Part shown: one piece after another, positions 1 through 7,058 of the stretch
Numbering within the stretch: position 1 is the stretch's first letter
Layout of the letters: the number at the start of each line of letters is the position of its first letter
NCBI GenBank assembly: GCA_963525745.1
Contig: CAURMH010000049.1
Location: 1 to 9,890, forward strand
Length of the DNA: 9,890 bases
Source: CAURMH01 sp963525745
Lineage (GTDB): Bacteria > Pseudomonadota > Gammaproteobacteria > Enterobacterales > Pasteurellaceae
Direction: 5' to 3'
Program-made: the position numbers and the translations under genes
Notes under the pieces: generated by a model
What the model saw: the letters and a program-made list of their open reading frames with translations, nothing else
The model's database searches: none
Told to the model about the DNA's origin: nothing

Positions 1-886
1 GAAAAAAGAAATTGAATTCGTGGTGCGTGAGCAAGAAAAATTGGATTTAGACGTGCTAGTGCACGGCGAAGCAGAACGCAACGACATGGTGGAATACTTC
101 GGCGAATTGCTTGATGGGTTTGCATTCACCAAATTCGGTTGGGTACAAAGTTACGGTTCCCGCTGCGTCAAACCACCGGTGATTTACGGCGATGTGACCC
201 GCCCGGAACCAATGACCGTGCGTTGGTCGCAATATGCCCAAAGCCTCACCAACAAAGTGATGAAAGGGATGTTAACCGGCCCGGTAACAATTTTACAATG
301 GTCTTTCGTACGTAATGACATTCCACGTTCAACAGTATGTAAACAAATTGCAGTGGCGCTTTCCGATGAAGTGTTGGATTTGGAAAAAGCAGGCATTAAA
401 GTCATCCAAATTGACGAACCGGCCATCCGCGAAGGTTTACCACTTAAACGCGCCGATTGGGACGCTTACTTACAATGGGCGGGTGAAGCTTTCCGTTTAA
501 GCTCAATGGGTTGTAAAGATGATACACAAATTCACACACACATGTGTTATTCCGAATTTAACGACATTTTACCGGCCATTGCCGCCCTAGATGCCGACGT
601 GATCACCATCGAAACCTCCCGTTCCGACATGGAATTGCTTACCGCATTCGGTGATTTCAAATACCCGAACGACATCGGCCCGGGCGTGTACGACATCCAC
701 AGCCCACGCGTGCCGACTGCAGAAGAAATTGAACATCTTCTTCGCAAAGCGTTACAAGTGGTACCAAAAGAACGCTTATGGGTCAACCCGGACTGCGGCC
801 TAAAAACCCGCGGCTGGCCGGAAACCATCGCCGCATTAAAAGTGATGGTGGATGTCACGAAGAAATTACGTGCGGAATTAGCGTAA
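1..886 (+). CDS. metE: Cobalamin-independent methionine synthase, C-terminal part (5' end outside window)
   Basis: MetE transfers the methyl group of 5-methyltetrahydropteroyl-triglutamate to homocysteine, making methionine in the cytosol without vitamin B12. The open frame runs from the window edge (first full codon at position 2), so the start is missing. About 294 residues remain, matching roughly residues 462-754 of the 753-residue E. coli enzyme, i.e. most of the C-terminal catalytic barrel. Counting from that first codon, the zinc/homocysteine ligands are present with exactly the E. coli spacing: His180 and Cys182 in HTHMCY, Glu204 in ITIET, and Cys265 in NPDCGL (E. coli His641, Cys643, Glu665, Cys726). 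The homocysteine-binding Glu lies in VHGEAERNDM and the conserved His in VYDIHSP. The gene ends in TAA and is followed by a terminator. It converges on recD. Identification is very secure; regulation (MetR/MetJ sites) would lie outside the window. Confidence 0.98.
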   Translation, partial: KKEIEFVVREQEKLDLDVLVHGEAERNDMVEYFGELLDGFAFTKFGWVQSYGSRCVKPPVIYGDVTRPEPMTVRWSQYAQSLTNKVMKGMLTGPVTILQWSFVRNDIPRSTVCKQIAVALSDEVLDLEKAGIKVIQIDEPAIREGLPLKRADWDAYLQWAGEAFRLSSMGCKDDTQIHTHMCYSEFNDILPAIAALDADVITIETSRSDMELLTAFGDFKYPNDIGPGVYDIHSPRVPTAEEIEHLLRKALQVVPKERLWVNPDCGLKTRGWPETIAALKVMVDVTKKLRAELA

Positions 887-890
887 ATAA

Positions 891-926
891 TTAAAAACGG
901 GAGGTTCTTTGCTTCCCGTTTATTTT
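891..926. terminator. Bidirectional intrinsic terminator between metE and recD
   Basis: An inverted repeat AAACGGGA (895-902) pairs with TCCCGTTT (914-921), extended by a G-U and a G-C pair around a 7-base loop. On the plus strand it is followed by TATTTTT, which would end metE. On the minus strand it is followed by TTTTTAATTATTT, which would end recD. The hairpin starts 8 bases after the metE stop and lies about 90 bases beyond the recD stop. No other terminator-like hairpin was seen between the two genes. Confidence 0.85.
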
Positions 927-954
927 TCCTTAAACTAAAATCAATATCAAAATC

Positions 955-963
955 AAGTGCGGT
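955..963 (+). repeat. DNA uptake signal sequence (perfect core)
   Basis: AAGTGCGGT followed by the A-rich CGAGAAAAC, in the metE-recD intergenic gap. Perfect H. influenzae-type core with a fair extended tail. Confidence 0.93.
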
Positions 964-1010
964 CGAGAAAACAAGTAAATCCTTTTTTATCGCGGAACGT
1001 GTTTCTATGA

Positions 1011-2966
1011 TCAATTTTCCAATAATCGACTCAATCCGCTTTGTCGTTTAACCTGATTTTCGACCGCACTTTGCCAGATTTTTGGTGTGGCGAATACGGT
1101 TAAATGTTTTTTTGCACGCGTCACGCCGGTAAAAATTAGTTCACGTGATAATATTGGGCGCCATTCCGGCGGTAAAACCAATATGGTATGGTCAAATTCG
1201 GAGCCTTGCGATTTATGTACGGTCATCGCAAAAGCGCTTTCGTGTGCAGGAATTCGGCTTAACTGAACGGCGCGATTACCGAACCAGACTTGATTCGGCG
1301 TTAAACATAGCCCGATGTCGCCGTTATATAATTTTACATTATGATCATTTTCGGTCACCATAATTGCGCGACCGAGGTACCAATCACGCGTGTGTTTAAA
1401 ATCGACTAATTTTTGGCGACGGAGCGCCTGCGCAATCTCTTCATTCAGATTTTCCACACCGAATAATGAACCGCGAAGTGCGGTCAACATTCTGACAGAA
1501 TTAAATAAATCAAAAATTTCGTCGGCGTAAGTTCGCCCGCTTCCCTCCTCTGTTATCACTCCCGGATGGATTTGTAATCGTCGACAGGCTTGCAATTTTT
1601 CCAAATAACGACGGTACTGCGTCACAGCATATTGCACCACAAGTTGAACGCAATATTGCGGCCAATCGACAACGTCTTCATCGGTACTCAAATCTCGAAA
1701 TTTAATGTCATTAAAATGCGTAAAAAGTTGCCATGATGCATAGCCGTCGCCTTGTAATACCGCCTCAGATAAGGCTTTAATGCCCGAGTCGGTTTTGAAG
1801 CGGTGGCTTTCCACAAGATGACACAAATTGTCACGAATCGGATGACGATCAGCGGTATGAGGCAAGGCAAAACCTGTTGTCTCCTGCAAATAAGCGGCTT
1901 GCTGCGGGCTGTAGCTTTCCGTTACATATTGTCCTAATTCGCCTAAAATAGCGCCGGCTTCAACAGACGAAAGCTGTGCCTTATCACCTAATAAAATCAA
2001 ACGCGTTTCCGGTTTTAGTGCCGCAATTAATTTCGCCATCAGCGGTAAATCGATCATCGAGGTTTCATCCACCACCAATACGTCAAGAGGGAGCGGATTG
2101 TGAACATGATATTTTGTGCCGTCGTCAAATAAATGAATCCCCAATAAACGATGAATGGTTTCGGCAGATTTCGGTAAAGCATTTTCCAATTCCACCGAAA
2201 TCGGTATTGCATATTTTTTCGGCAAATTTTTCAAACTCGCTGTAACGGATTCGGTCAGCCTAGCCGCCGCTTTTCCGGTCGGGGCAACCAATTTTATGCG
2301 CAATCGCCCCTCATATAATGATTGTAATACCAATAATAATTTGGTTACCGTCGTTGTTTTCCCCGTCCCCGGGCCGCCGGTAATCAAGGTAAATTGATTT
2401 TTCAACGCGGTCGCCACCGCAATTTTTTGCCAATCGACGCCATTTCGGCTGCTGCCGGTTGACGGAAAAACCCAATCCAATTTTTGTTTGATTAGGCTTG
2501 TCGGCCATAATAAAGTGCGGTCGTTTTTCAGGGCGTTTTTTAAATAATTCGCAATATTCCACTCGTCCTGCCAAGCGCGGTAAAAATAAACGGCGTTAAA
2601 CTGAAATACGAAAGGCGCTACTTTTTGCCGCGGCGTTGTACTAAATGCGCTATGGTTGAGCAATGGTCGCTGCCATTGCGATGGCAATAAAAAATCAATT
2701 TTATGTGCTATTGCGGTTAAATAATCACTTCCTATTTGATTTCGCGATAAACCGAATAAATACCGCTGAATACCGTCTTCCAAATAAACGCAGGTGTTGC
2801 CTTGCGCATAATTCCAGCTGCACAAGGCTGCTAAAAGTGCGGTCAGATTTTGTTGTAATTCACCACTACTTTCATCGGCCGTTTTTTCCACCATTAATTT
2901 GGCGAAAAAATAATCTGTTCGGCTAATGATTTCTTGATCCTTCAATTCATTGAGCAGATTCAACAT
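1011..2966 (-). CDS. recD: Exodeoxyribonuclease V subunit alpha (RecD helicase)
   Basis: RecD is the 5'-3' superfamily 1B helicase subunit of RecBCD, which unwinds and degrades double-strand DNA ends and responds to Chi. I take the ATG at 2966 as the start, giving 651 residues (E. coli has 608), because a GGAGG lies 9 bases upstream; an open frame extends back to 3062 but only over recB sequence. Motifs in order: N-terminal RecB-contacting region about 1-150; Walker A GGPGTGKT at 197-204; Walker B VVDE at 298-301; motif III LGDKAQL at 326-332; motif IV SHRF at 387-390; motif V MTVHKSQGSEFD at 581-592; motif VI TGVTRAKK at 613-620. All key residues look intact. The start overlaps the recB stop by 20 bases, so translation is probably coupled. 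Three uptake signals lie inside the reading frame near 2835, 2513 and 1476, and one near its 3' end at 1063. Confidence 0.97.
   Translation of the reverse strand: MLNLLNELKDQEIISRTDYFFAKLMVEKTADESSGELQQNLTALLAALCSWNYAQGNTCVYLEDGIQRYLFGLSRNQIGSDYLTAIAHKIDFLLPSQWQRPLLNHSAFSTTPRQKVAPFVFQFNAVYFYRAWQDEWNIANYLKNALKNDRTLLWPTSLIKQKLDWVFPSTGSSRNGVDWQKIAVATALKNQFTLITGGPGTGKTTTVTKLLLVLQSLYEGRLRIKLVAPTGKAAARLTESVTASLKNLPKKYAIPISVELENALPKSAETIHRLLGIHLFDDGTKYHVHNPLPLDVLVVDETSMIDLPLMAKLIAALKPETRLILLGDKAQLSSVEAGAILGELGQYVTESYSPQQAAYLQETTGFALPHTADRHPIRDNLCHLVESHRFKTDSGIKALSEAVLQGDGYASWQLFTHFNDIKFRDLSTDEDVVDWPQYCVQLVVQYAVTQYRRYLEKLQACRRLQIHPGVITEEGSGRTYADEIFDLFNSVRMLTALRGSLFGVENLNEEIAQALRRQKLVDFKHTRDWYLGRAIMVTENDHNVKLYNGDIGLCLTPNQVWFGNRAVQLSRIPAHESAFAMTVHKSQGSEFDHTILVLPPEWRPILSRELIFTGVTRAKKHLTVFATPKIWQSAVENQVKRQSGLSRLLEN
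1063..1071 (-). repeat. DNA uptake signal sequence (perfect core)
   Basis: ACCGCACTT on the plus strand, inside the 3' end of recD, encoding Ser-Ala-Val in QSAVENQ. Confidence 0.92.
1476..1484 (+). repeat. DNA uptake signal sequence (perfect core)
   Basis: AAGTGCGGT inside recD; read antisense it encodes Thr-Ala-Leu in MLTALRG. Confidence 0.92.
2513..2521 (+). repeat. DNA uptake signal sequence (perfect core)
   Basis: AAGTGCGGT followed by CGTTTTT inside recD; read antisense it encodes Arg-Thr-Leu in NDRTLLW. Confidence 0.92.
2835..2843 (+). repeat. DNA uptake signal sequence (perfect core)
   Basis: AAGTGCGGT followed by CAGATTTT inside the N-terminal part of recD; read antisense it encodes Thr-Ala-Leu in NLTALLA. 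Confidence 0.92.
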
Positions 2967-5900
2967 AAAATAACGCCTCCAGCGCCTGAATGAGCGCATA
3001 ATCTGGTTTATCCCTATAAAGCCCGTTATGCGACGTGCCGTCCATGCCGCGTAAAAAGGCATAAATCACACCGCCGAAATGGTATTCGTAGTCATAGTGC
3101 TTATCCCGCATGGATAAATAGCGATGTAATGCAACGCTATAAAGTAAATATTGCCAATCATAATGATTTTTCAGCATGATCGAATCTAATCGATCGGGAT
3201 GATAATCTTGTGCGCTATCGCCTAGAAAATTTGATTTATAATCAATGAGGTAATATTTTCCCTGATGACGAAAAACCAAATCGATCGTGCCACGCAACAT
3301 GCCTTGAATTTGCTCGAATTGTAAAGGTTCGGAAGGGAGGCGGTGATATTGTCGCAACGCCGAATTAAACGCCTCGACGTTAAAATGACGATAAATAGCG
3401 AGATAAAATGGCATTTCCTTTTGGCAATCTTTTTCTTTAATTTGCCTTAAATTCAAGGAATTATCGCTAAATAACGGGGTTGTTAAAATTTGTTCAAGCC
3501 AATATCGAATCGGGCCAACGAAATTTTCATCAAGTTGCAACGCGCGGCATAATTTAAGCACCTTTTTTTCATCTGCCCAGTCGGAAAAGGCATTTTTTTC
3601 AAAATAACGATGCAGCAATGTGCCGACATACGCCCCTTGAGGAAAGATTAAAATCGGGGTTTCATCGATCTGCTTATTGTGCTTCTTATCAAGAAGCCCT
3701 TCTGTCGTGTCATAGTCCTTATCATTACCAAAAATAAGGTCGTTTTCGACCGCACTTTCATATTCATTCGTCGAGAAAGAATGCTGAAAACGGTGATAGC
3801 GTTCCATTGCCGTAAAACTGGTCATGTGCCAATCCTGCTCAATATCGCCGTAAAACGGCTCGGCGGCATATGAATAGGACGAAGGCGGCGATTTCAGCGG
3901 AGCGCTTTCTTCTAATTCATGTGCCGATTCAATCATTACAACGCCATCGGCTAATTTTGCCTGAAACGCTTCCAATAATGGCCGCACTTCATTATTTTGT
4001 GACAACGTCGCGTTTTGGCCGATTGTTCCTTGGGTCAATACATAAAGCAACGGGTTCCATTTTTTCTCAAATTGCGGCGGTAATGCAAACGCCATTTGAT
4101 ATTTAGCCCGTGTGAGCGCGACATATAACAAACGCAATTCTTCAGCCAGAATTTCCCGGGTAAATAAATCGTCATGACGCGCCTCCATATCCCATAAAAT
4201 TTGTTCGCGTTTTTCATCATAATAAGTAGAAATACCGGCGCGATATTTGCTGCGACCAAGCGGATCTTTTGCGGCAACGCCTAAAAATGGCAGCCAGACT
4301 AAATCATATTCCAATCCTTTAGATTTATGAATAGTAATAATTTTAACCAATTGTCGCTCACTTTCTAAACGAATTTGCGTATCTTGTCTCCCCTCGCCTT
4401 GAACTTGTTTTTCAAACCAGCGCAATAGCGCCGCTTCATTTTCGTGTAAATTCGCCGCCTCCTGAAGTAATTCGGCAAGATGCATCAAATCCGTTAAATA
4501 CCGTTCTCCGCTGGCGCGGGAAAATAATTTTTGCGGGATCTGCTGACTTAAAATCAATTGGTGCAACATAGGCAAGACGCCTTGTCGCTGCCAGAGACGG
4601 CGATATTTTATAAAATTATCCGACCAAGTCTGCCATTGGCTTTCCGAATAGCGAATTTGATTAATTTCCGCCGCCGTTAAATTAAACATTGAGGTTGCAA
4701 TCGCGTTTAGAATATGGCGTTCCGTCGATTCAAGGCAGGCGCGCAGAATAAAAATCAATTCTTTCGCCATTTGACTGTCGAATACATTACCGTTATCGGA
4801 TAAATAAACCGACGCGATGCCCAGCCGTTGCAGCGCCGTTTTAATCAGATCGGCTTCCGTATAATTACGAACCAATACGGCAATATTTTCTGCTTTTAAC
4901 GGTATTTCCATTTGCTCGTTTTTAAAAACACATTGATTTTTAACCGCACTTTTTAGCCACTGCTGAATAGAAACGGCGCAAGTGTTAGCGTAAGCCGATT
5001 TGTCGGCATTCTCCGTTAAATAAAAGCGATAAGCCGGCTCAAGACGACGGTTAAGATAAAAACGCGGGTGATCGGGGCGCGCCGAAACGGGATGAAATTG
5101 AATCGATTTATAAATAAAAGGCGAATTGTCAAAATCAAAAAGTGCATTTACGCCGGCGACAAGATGTTGTTCCGAACGGTAATTTTTCGCCAAATTGAAA
5201 CGTTGATCGGCCTGTTTTGCCGCATGCAAATAAGTGAAAATATCTGCGCCGCGAAAGCGATAAATGGCCTGTTTTGGATCGCCTATCATCATCAATCCGC
5301 TCTCCGCCTCATGATTTCGATAGATTTTACTAAAAATCCGATATTGTAAAGCATCGGTATCCTGAAATTCATCAATCATCGCAACAGGATATTGCGCCCG
5401 AATCAAGGCGGCCAATTCCTCCCCCTGCGCTTGATACAACGCCTCTTCTAAAAGGCGCAGGAGATCATCAAAACCTTTTTGTTGATGATTGCATTGATAT
5501 TCGATTAAAGCACGATTAATCCCGTTTAAATAGTGATACAAAATCACTTTTTGTAGAAGATCCGACGGTTGAATTTGGGCAATAATTCGGTCAATTTGTT
5601 CAAACGCGTCATGATGCAAAGGCTCGGCGCCCTTCCCGGCAAATTGATTTAACGCGGATTGAGTAAAATAATCGGCTAATACGGTATTTAATGAAAAATC
5701 CGCTGCGTTTTCCGCCCACGTGGTCACATTTTGTAACCGTTCCGTCGCAACATCTAAAGAACGAAACCGCGTGCGACTTAAACGTTTCGGCGTTTTCGCG
5801 TCATAGTCGGTTTGCATTTCCGTGACAATCAACGCCGTAATGTCACTTTTATGCGCCAACCAAATTTGTTTTAAACGTCTAATTAAGGTCTGTTGCGGGC

Positions 5901-6603
5901 CGATATAACGTTGAAGAAAATCATGTAATGAAAGCGTTAATAACGCCGGTTGACTAATTTCAGGTTCGAGCGTACGCCCGATATAAGGCATTAAACCCTT
6001 CGCGACATTTTGCGGCGAAACCAAATTATCGGCAATATAAGCGGCAAGTTCAAAAGGCAAAGGATAAAAATGCCGACGCCAGAATTCATTGGCAAATTGA
6101 TAAATGAGCGCTCGTTGATCATTAACCAATTCTAAATTGAAATGCACGCCTGAATGAAAGGCATATTGCGTCAACATGCGACGACAAAAACCATGAATGG
6201 TAAAAATCGCTGCTAAATCCATATTTTGTTCCGCTAAGGTAAGCCGTCTAACAGCGGCATCAAGATCCGTAAGGCTTGGTAATAACCGAAGCAGAAATTC
6301 ATCATGCGCAAAAATCGATAAATCCTTTGTGGTCTGATAAGCTAAAAATCGTCTTTTGGCGTCAATAATTCGCTCACGAATTTTGCGTTTCAGCTCATCG
6401 GTTGCCATTTCGGTGAAGGTGACAACGAGAATTTCATCTATATTCAGCGGCCGTGAAAAGCAATTTTCCCCCGCTTGCAGTAATAAACGAAGATAAATGG
6501 AACCTATCGTATAGGTTTTTCCTGTTCCCGCCGAGGCTTCAATAAGACAAATCATATCAAGGGGAATGGTAACCGGATTTAGAGGTAAAAGCATTTGTGT
6601 CAT
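2947..6603 (-). CDS. recB: Exodeoxyribonuclease V subunit beta (RecB helicase-nuclease)
   Basis: RecB is the 3'-5' helicase and sole nuclease subunit of RecBCD, the main double-strand-break repair engine, which also loads RecA. The protein has 1218 residues (E. coli 1180). Superfamily 1A (UvrD-like) motifs in order: Walker A EASAGTGKT 22-30; Ia TFTEMATDEL 62-71; Ic TIHGFCRRML 135-144; II VAMIDEFQDTD 407-417; III GDPKQAIYRFRGADI 441-455; IV LAKNYRSEQH 471-480; V TIHKSKGLEYD 757-767; VI LLYVALTRAK 825-834. A poorly conserved, partly acidic linker spans about 860-990. The C-terminal nuclease keeps His998, Asp1108, Asp1121 and Lys1123 (in IDYKS), with the E. coli spacing of the catalytic His956, Asp1067, Asp1080 and Lys1082. 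The ATG at 6603 has no clear Shine-Dalgarno sequence; Met4 is an alternative with none either. It is transcribed with recD; recC is absent from the window. Confidence 0.98.
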   Translation of the reverse strand: MTQMLLPLNPVTIPLDMICLIEASAGTGKTYTIGSIYLRLLLQAGENCFSRPLNIDEILVVTFTEMATDELKRKIRERIIDAKRRFLAYQTTKDLSIFAHDEFLLRLLPSLTDLDAAVRRLTLAEQNMDLAAIFTIHGFCRRMLTQYAFHSGVHFNLELVNDQRALIYQFANEFWRRHFYPLPFELAAYIADNLVSPQNVAKGLMPYIGRTLEPEISQPALLTLSLHDFLQRYIGPQQTLIRRLKQIWLAHKSDITALIVTEMQTDYDAKTPKRLSRTRFRSLDVATERLQNVTTWAENAADFSLNTVLADYFTQSALNQFAGKGAEPLHHDAFEQIDRIIAQIQPSDLLQKVILYHYLNGINRALIEYQCNHQQKGFDDLLRLLEEALYQAQGEELAALIRAQYPVAMIDEFQDTDALQYRIFSKIYRNHEAESGLMMIGDPKQAIYRFRGADIFTYLHAAKQADQRFNLAKNYRSEQHLVAGVNALFDFDNSPFIYKSIQFHPVSARPDHPRFYLNRRLEPAYRFYLTENADKSAYANTCAVSIQQWLKSAVKNQCVFKNEQMEIPLKAENIAVLVRNYTEADLIKTALQRLGIASVYLSDNGNVFDSQMAKELIFILRACLESTERHILNAIATSMFNLTAAEINQIRYSESQWQTWSDNFIKYRRLWQRQGVLPMLHQLILSQQIPQKLFSRASGERYLTDLMHLAELLQEAANLHENEAALLRWFEKQVQGEGRQDTQIRLESERQLVKIITIHKSKGLEYDLVWLPFLGVAAKDPLGRSKYRAGISTYYDEKREQILWDMEARHDDLFTREILAEELRLLYVALTRAKYQMAFALPPQFEKKWNPLLYVLTQGTIGQNATLSQNNEVRPLLEAFQAKLADGVVMIESAHELEESAPLKSPPSSYSYAAEPFYGDIEQDWHMTSFTAMERYHRFQHSFSTNEYESAVENDLIFGNDKDYDTTEGLLDKKHNKQIDETPILIFPQGAYVGTLLHRYFEKNAFSDWADEKKVLKLCRALQLDENFVGPIRYWLEQILTTPLFSDNSLNLRQIKEKDCQKEMPFYLAIYRHFNVEAFNSALRQYHRLPSEPLQFEQIQGMLRGTIDLVFRHQGKYYLIDYKSNFLGDSAQDYHPDRLDSIMLKNHYDWQYLLYSVALHRYLSMRDKHYDYEYHFGGVIYAFLRGMDGTSHNGLYRDKPDYALIQALEALFYVESAQ
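2976..2980 (-). promoter_or_regulatory. recD ribosome binding site inside the recB 3' end
   Basis: The minus strand reads GGAGG followed by 9 bases and the ATG at 2966. This decides the recD start over upstream in-frame codons. The same bases are part of GCTGGAGG, a published Chi variant of H. influenzae, and encode Ala-Leu-Glu-Ala of RecB. Confidence 0.8.
3749..3757 (-). repeat. DNA uptake signal sequence (perfect core)
   Basis: ACCGCACTT on the plus strand, in the variable linker region of recB, encoding Ser-Ala-Val in ESAVEND. The minus strand continues with the A-rich CGAAAACG. Confidence 0.92.
4943..4951 (-). repeat. DNA uptake signal sequence (perfect core)
   Basis: ACCGCACTT on the plus strand, inside recB, encoding Ser-Ala-Val in KSAVKNQ. 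The minus strand continues with TAAAAATC, a good A/T-rich tail. Confidence 0.92.
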
Positions 6604-6633
6604 AATAGTTAAAGTACCGACTGAATTGTCGTT

Positions 6634-6642
6634 ATTTTAGCA
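6634..6642 (-). promoter_or_regulatory. Candidate extended -10 promoter for recBD
   Basis: The minus strand reads TGCTAAAAT, a good match to the extended -10 element TGnTATAAT, about 30 bases before the recB ATG. No convincing -35 hexamer is visible because the upstream bases are the U-tract and stem of the preceding terminator. It would give a leader of roughly 20-25 bases. The assignment is inference from motif and position; weak transcription would suit low-abundance RecBCD. Confidence 0.4.
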
Positions 6643-6676
6643 AAGAAAAAAAGTGCGGTCATTTTGATCGCACTTT
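6641..6676 (-). terminator. Intrinsic terminator of the permease-ychN unit, made from uptake-signal sequence
   Basis: Arms at 6650-6660 and 6666-6676 form an 11-bp stem with one G-U pair and a 5-base loop. On the minus strand the stem is followed by TTTTTCTTT. One arm contains a perfect uptake signal (6651-6659) and the other a copy with one mismatch. It lies 25 bases after the ychN stop and just before the recB promoter candidate, so it separates the two units. The plus strand lacks an equally good T-tract. Confidence 0.85.
6651..6659 (+). repeat. DNA uptake signal sequence (perfect core) forming a terminator arm
   Basis: AAGTGCGGT followed by CATTTTG. It pairs with a one-mismatch opposite-strand copy at 6667-6675 to make the terminator between ychN and recB. 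Confidence 0.93.
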
Positions 6677-6700
6677 CGTTTCCCGTTTTAAAAAATCGAT

Positions 6701-7057
6701 TTAAAAATTTAATACTTTATCCGCCTCTATCGTCCAATCCGCCAACTCGGCCAATGTCCCGATTTCAACGCCTTCGACAAAAGCAAGCTCGGAAATTCCG
6801 CGCGCATTAGTACAGGTTTTACACAATTTAATTTGCGCTCCTTGAGCGGTTAAAATCTCCAACATTTGTTGTAAATGATACCCTTCGGCAGGGGCTTGCC
6901 GCGCTAATGCGCCGGTGACGGCGTCAGACATTAAAAATAAGCGAATATTGACCGCACTTTTGTGTTGCTCCTGTAGCTGTAAAGCCAAACGCAACGCGCT
7001 GAAAAAGTGTTCGTCGCCGTATGGTGCAGCGTGAATAATAAAAAGAATGTTTTGCAT
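6701..7057 (-). CDS. ychN: DsrE/F-family protein, YchN-like
   Basis: This small cytosolic protein (118 residues) matches my recollection of E. coli YchN almost end to end: the N-terminal APYGDE segment, RLFLMSDAVT (39-48), GYHLQQMLEILTAQ (59-72), KLCKTC (77-82), GVEIGTLAELA (95-105) and the ending ADKVLNF. The family has a DsrE/DsrF fold; E. coli YchN is known as an oligomer with no firmly assigned reaction. The conserved Cys79 and Cys82 in CKTC are the likely reactive residues. Related TusD-type proteins relay sulfur, but that function should not be assumed here. The ATG follows the permease TAG after one base, and AGG lies 5 bases upstream of it, so the two genes are almost certainly co-transcribed. 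A terminator follows. An uptake signal at 6951 encodes Lys-Ser-Ala-Val around residues 33-36. Confidence 0.9.
   Translation of the reverse strand: MQNILFIIHAAPYGDEHFFSALRLALQLQEQHKSAVNIRLFLMSDAVTGALARQAPAEGYHLQQMLEILTAQGAQIKLCKTCTNARGISELAFVEGVEIGTLAELADWTIEADKVLNF
6951..6959 (-). repeat. DNA uptake signal sequence (perfect core)
   Basis: ACCGCACTT on the plus strand, inside the ychN-like gene, encoding Ser-Ala-Val in HKSAVNI. The minus strand continues with CAATATTC. Confidence 0.92.
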
Positions 7058-7058
7058 A

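Noticed and set aside
547..1014. 155-codon open frame antisense to metE
   Set aside because: It lies mostly opposite well-conserved metE codons, has no ribosome binding site or recognisable domain, and is a compositional shadow.
844..2076. Further Chi-like octamers at 844-851 and 2069-2076
   Set aside because: The degenerate Chi set is expected about twice by chance in a window this size, and both sites are explained by conserved codons (Walker B Val-Val-Asp in recD).
2967..3062. N-terminal extension of recD of 32 residues
   Set aside because: The extension overlaps recB coding sequence in another frame, and the ATG at 2966 has an excellent Shine-Dalgarno.
3981..3989. Eleventh uptake signal
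   Set aside because: The sequence is GCCGCACTT, one base off the core, so I do not count it.
5068..5349. 93-codon plus-strand frame inside recB
   Set aside because: It is antisense to the conserved helicase motif II-III region of recB, with no domain or start signal.
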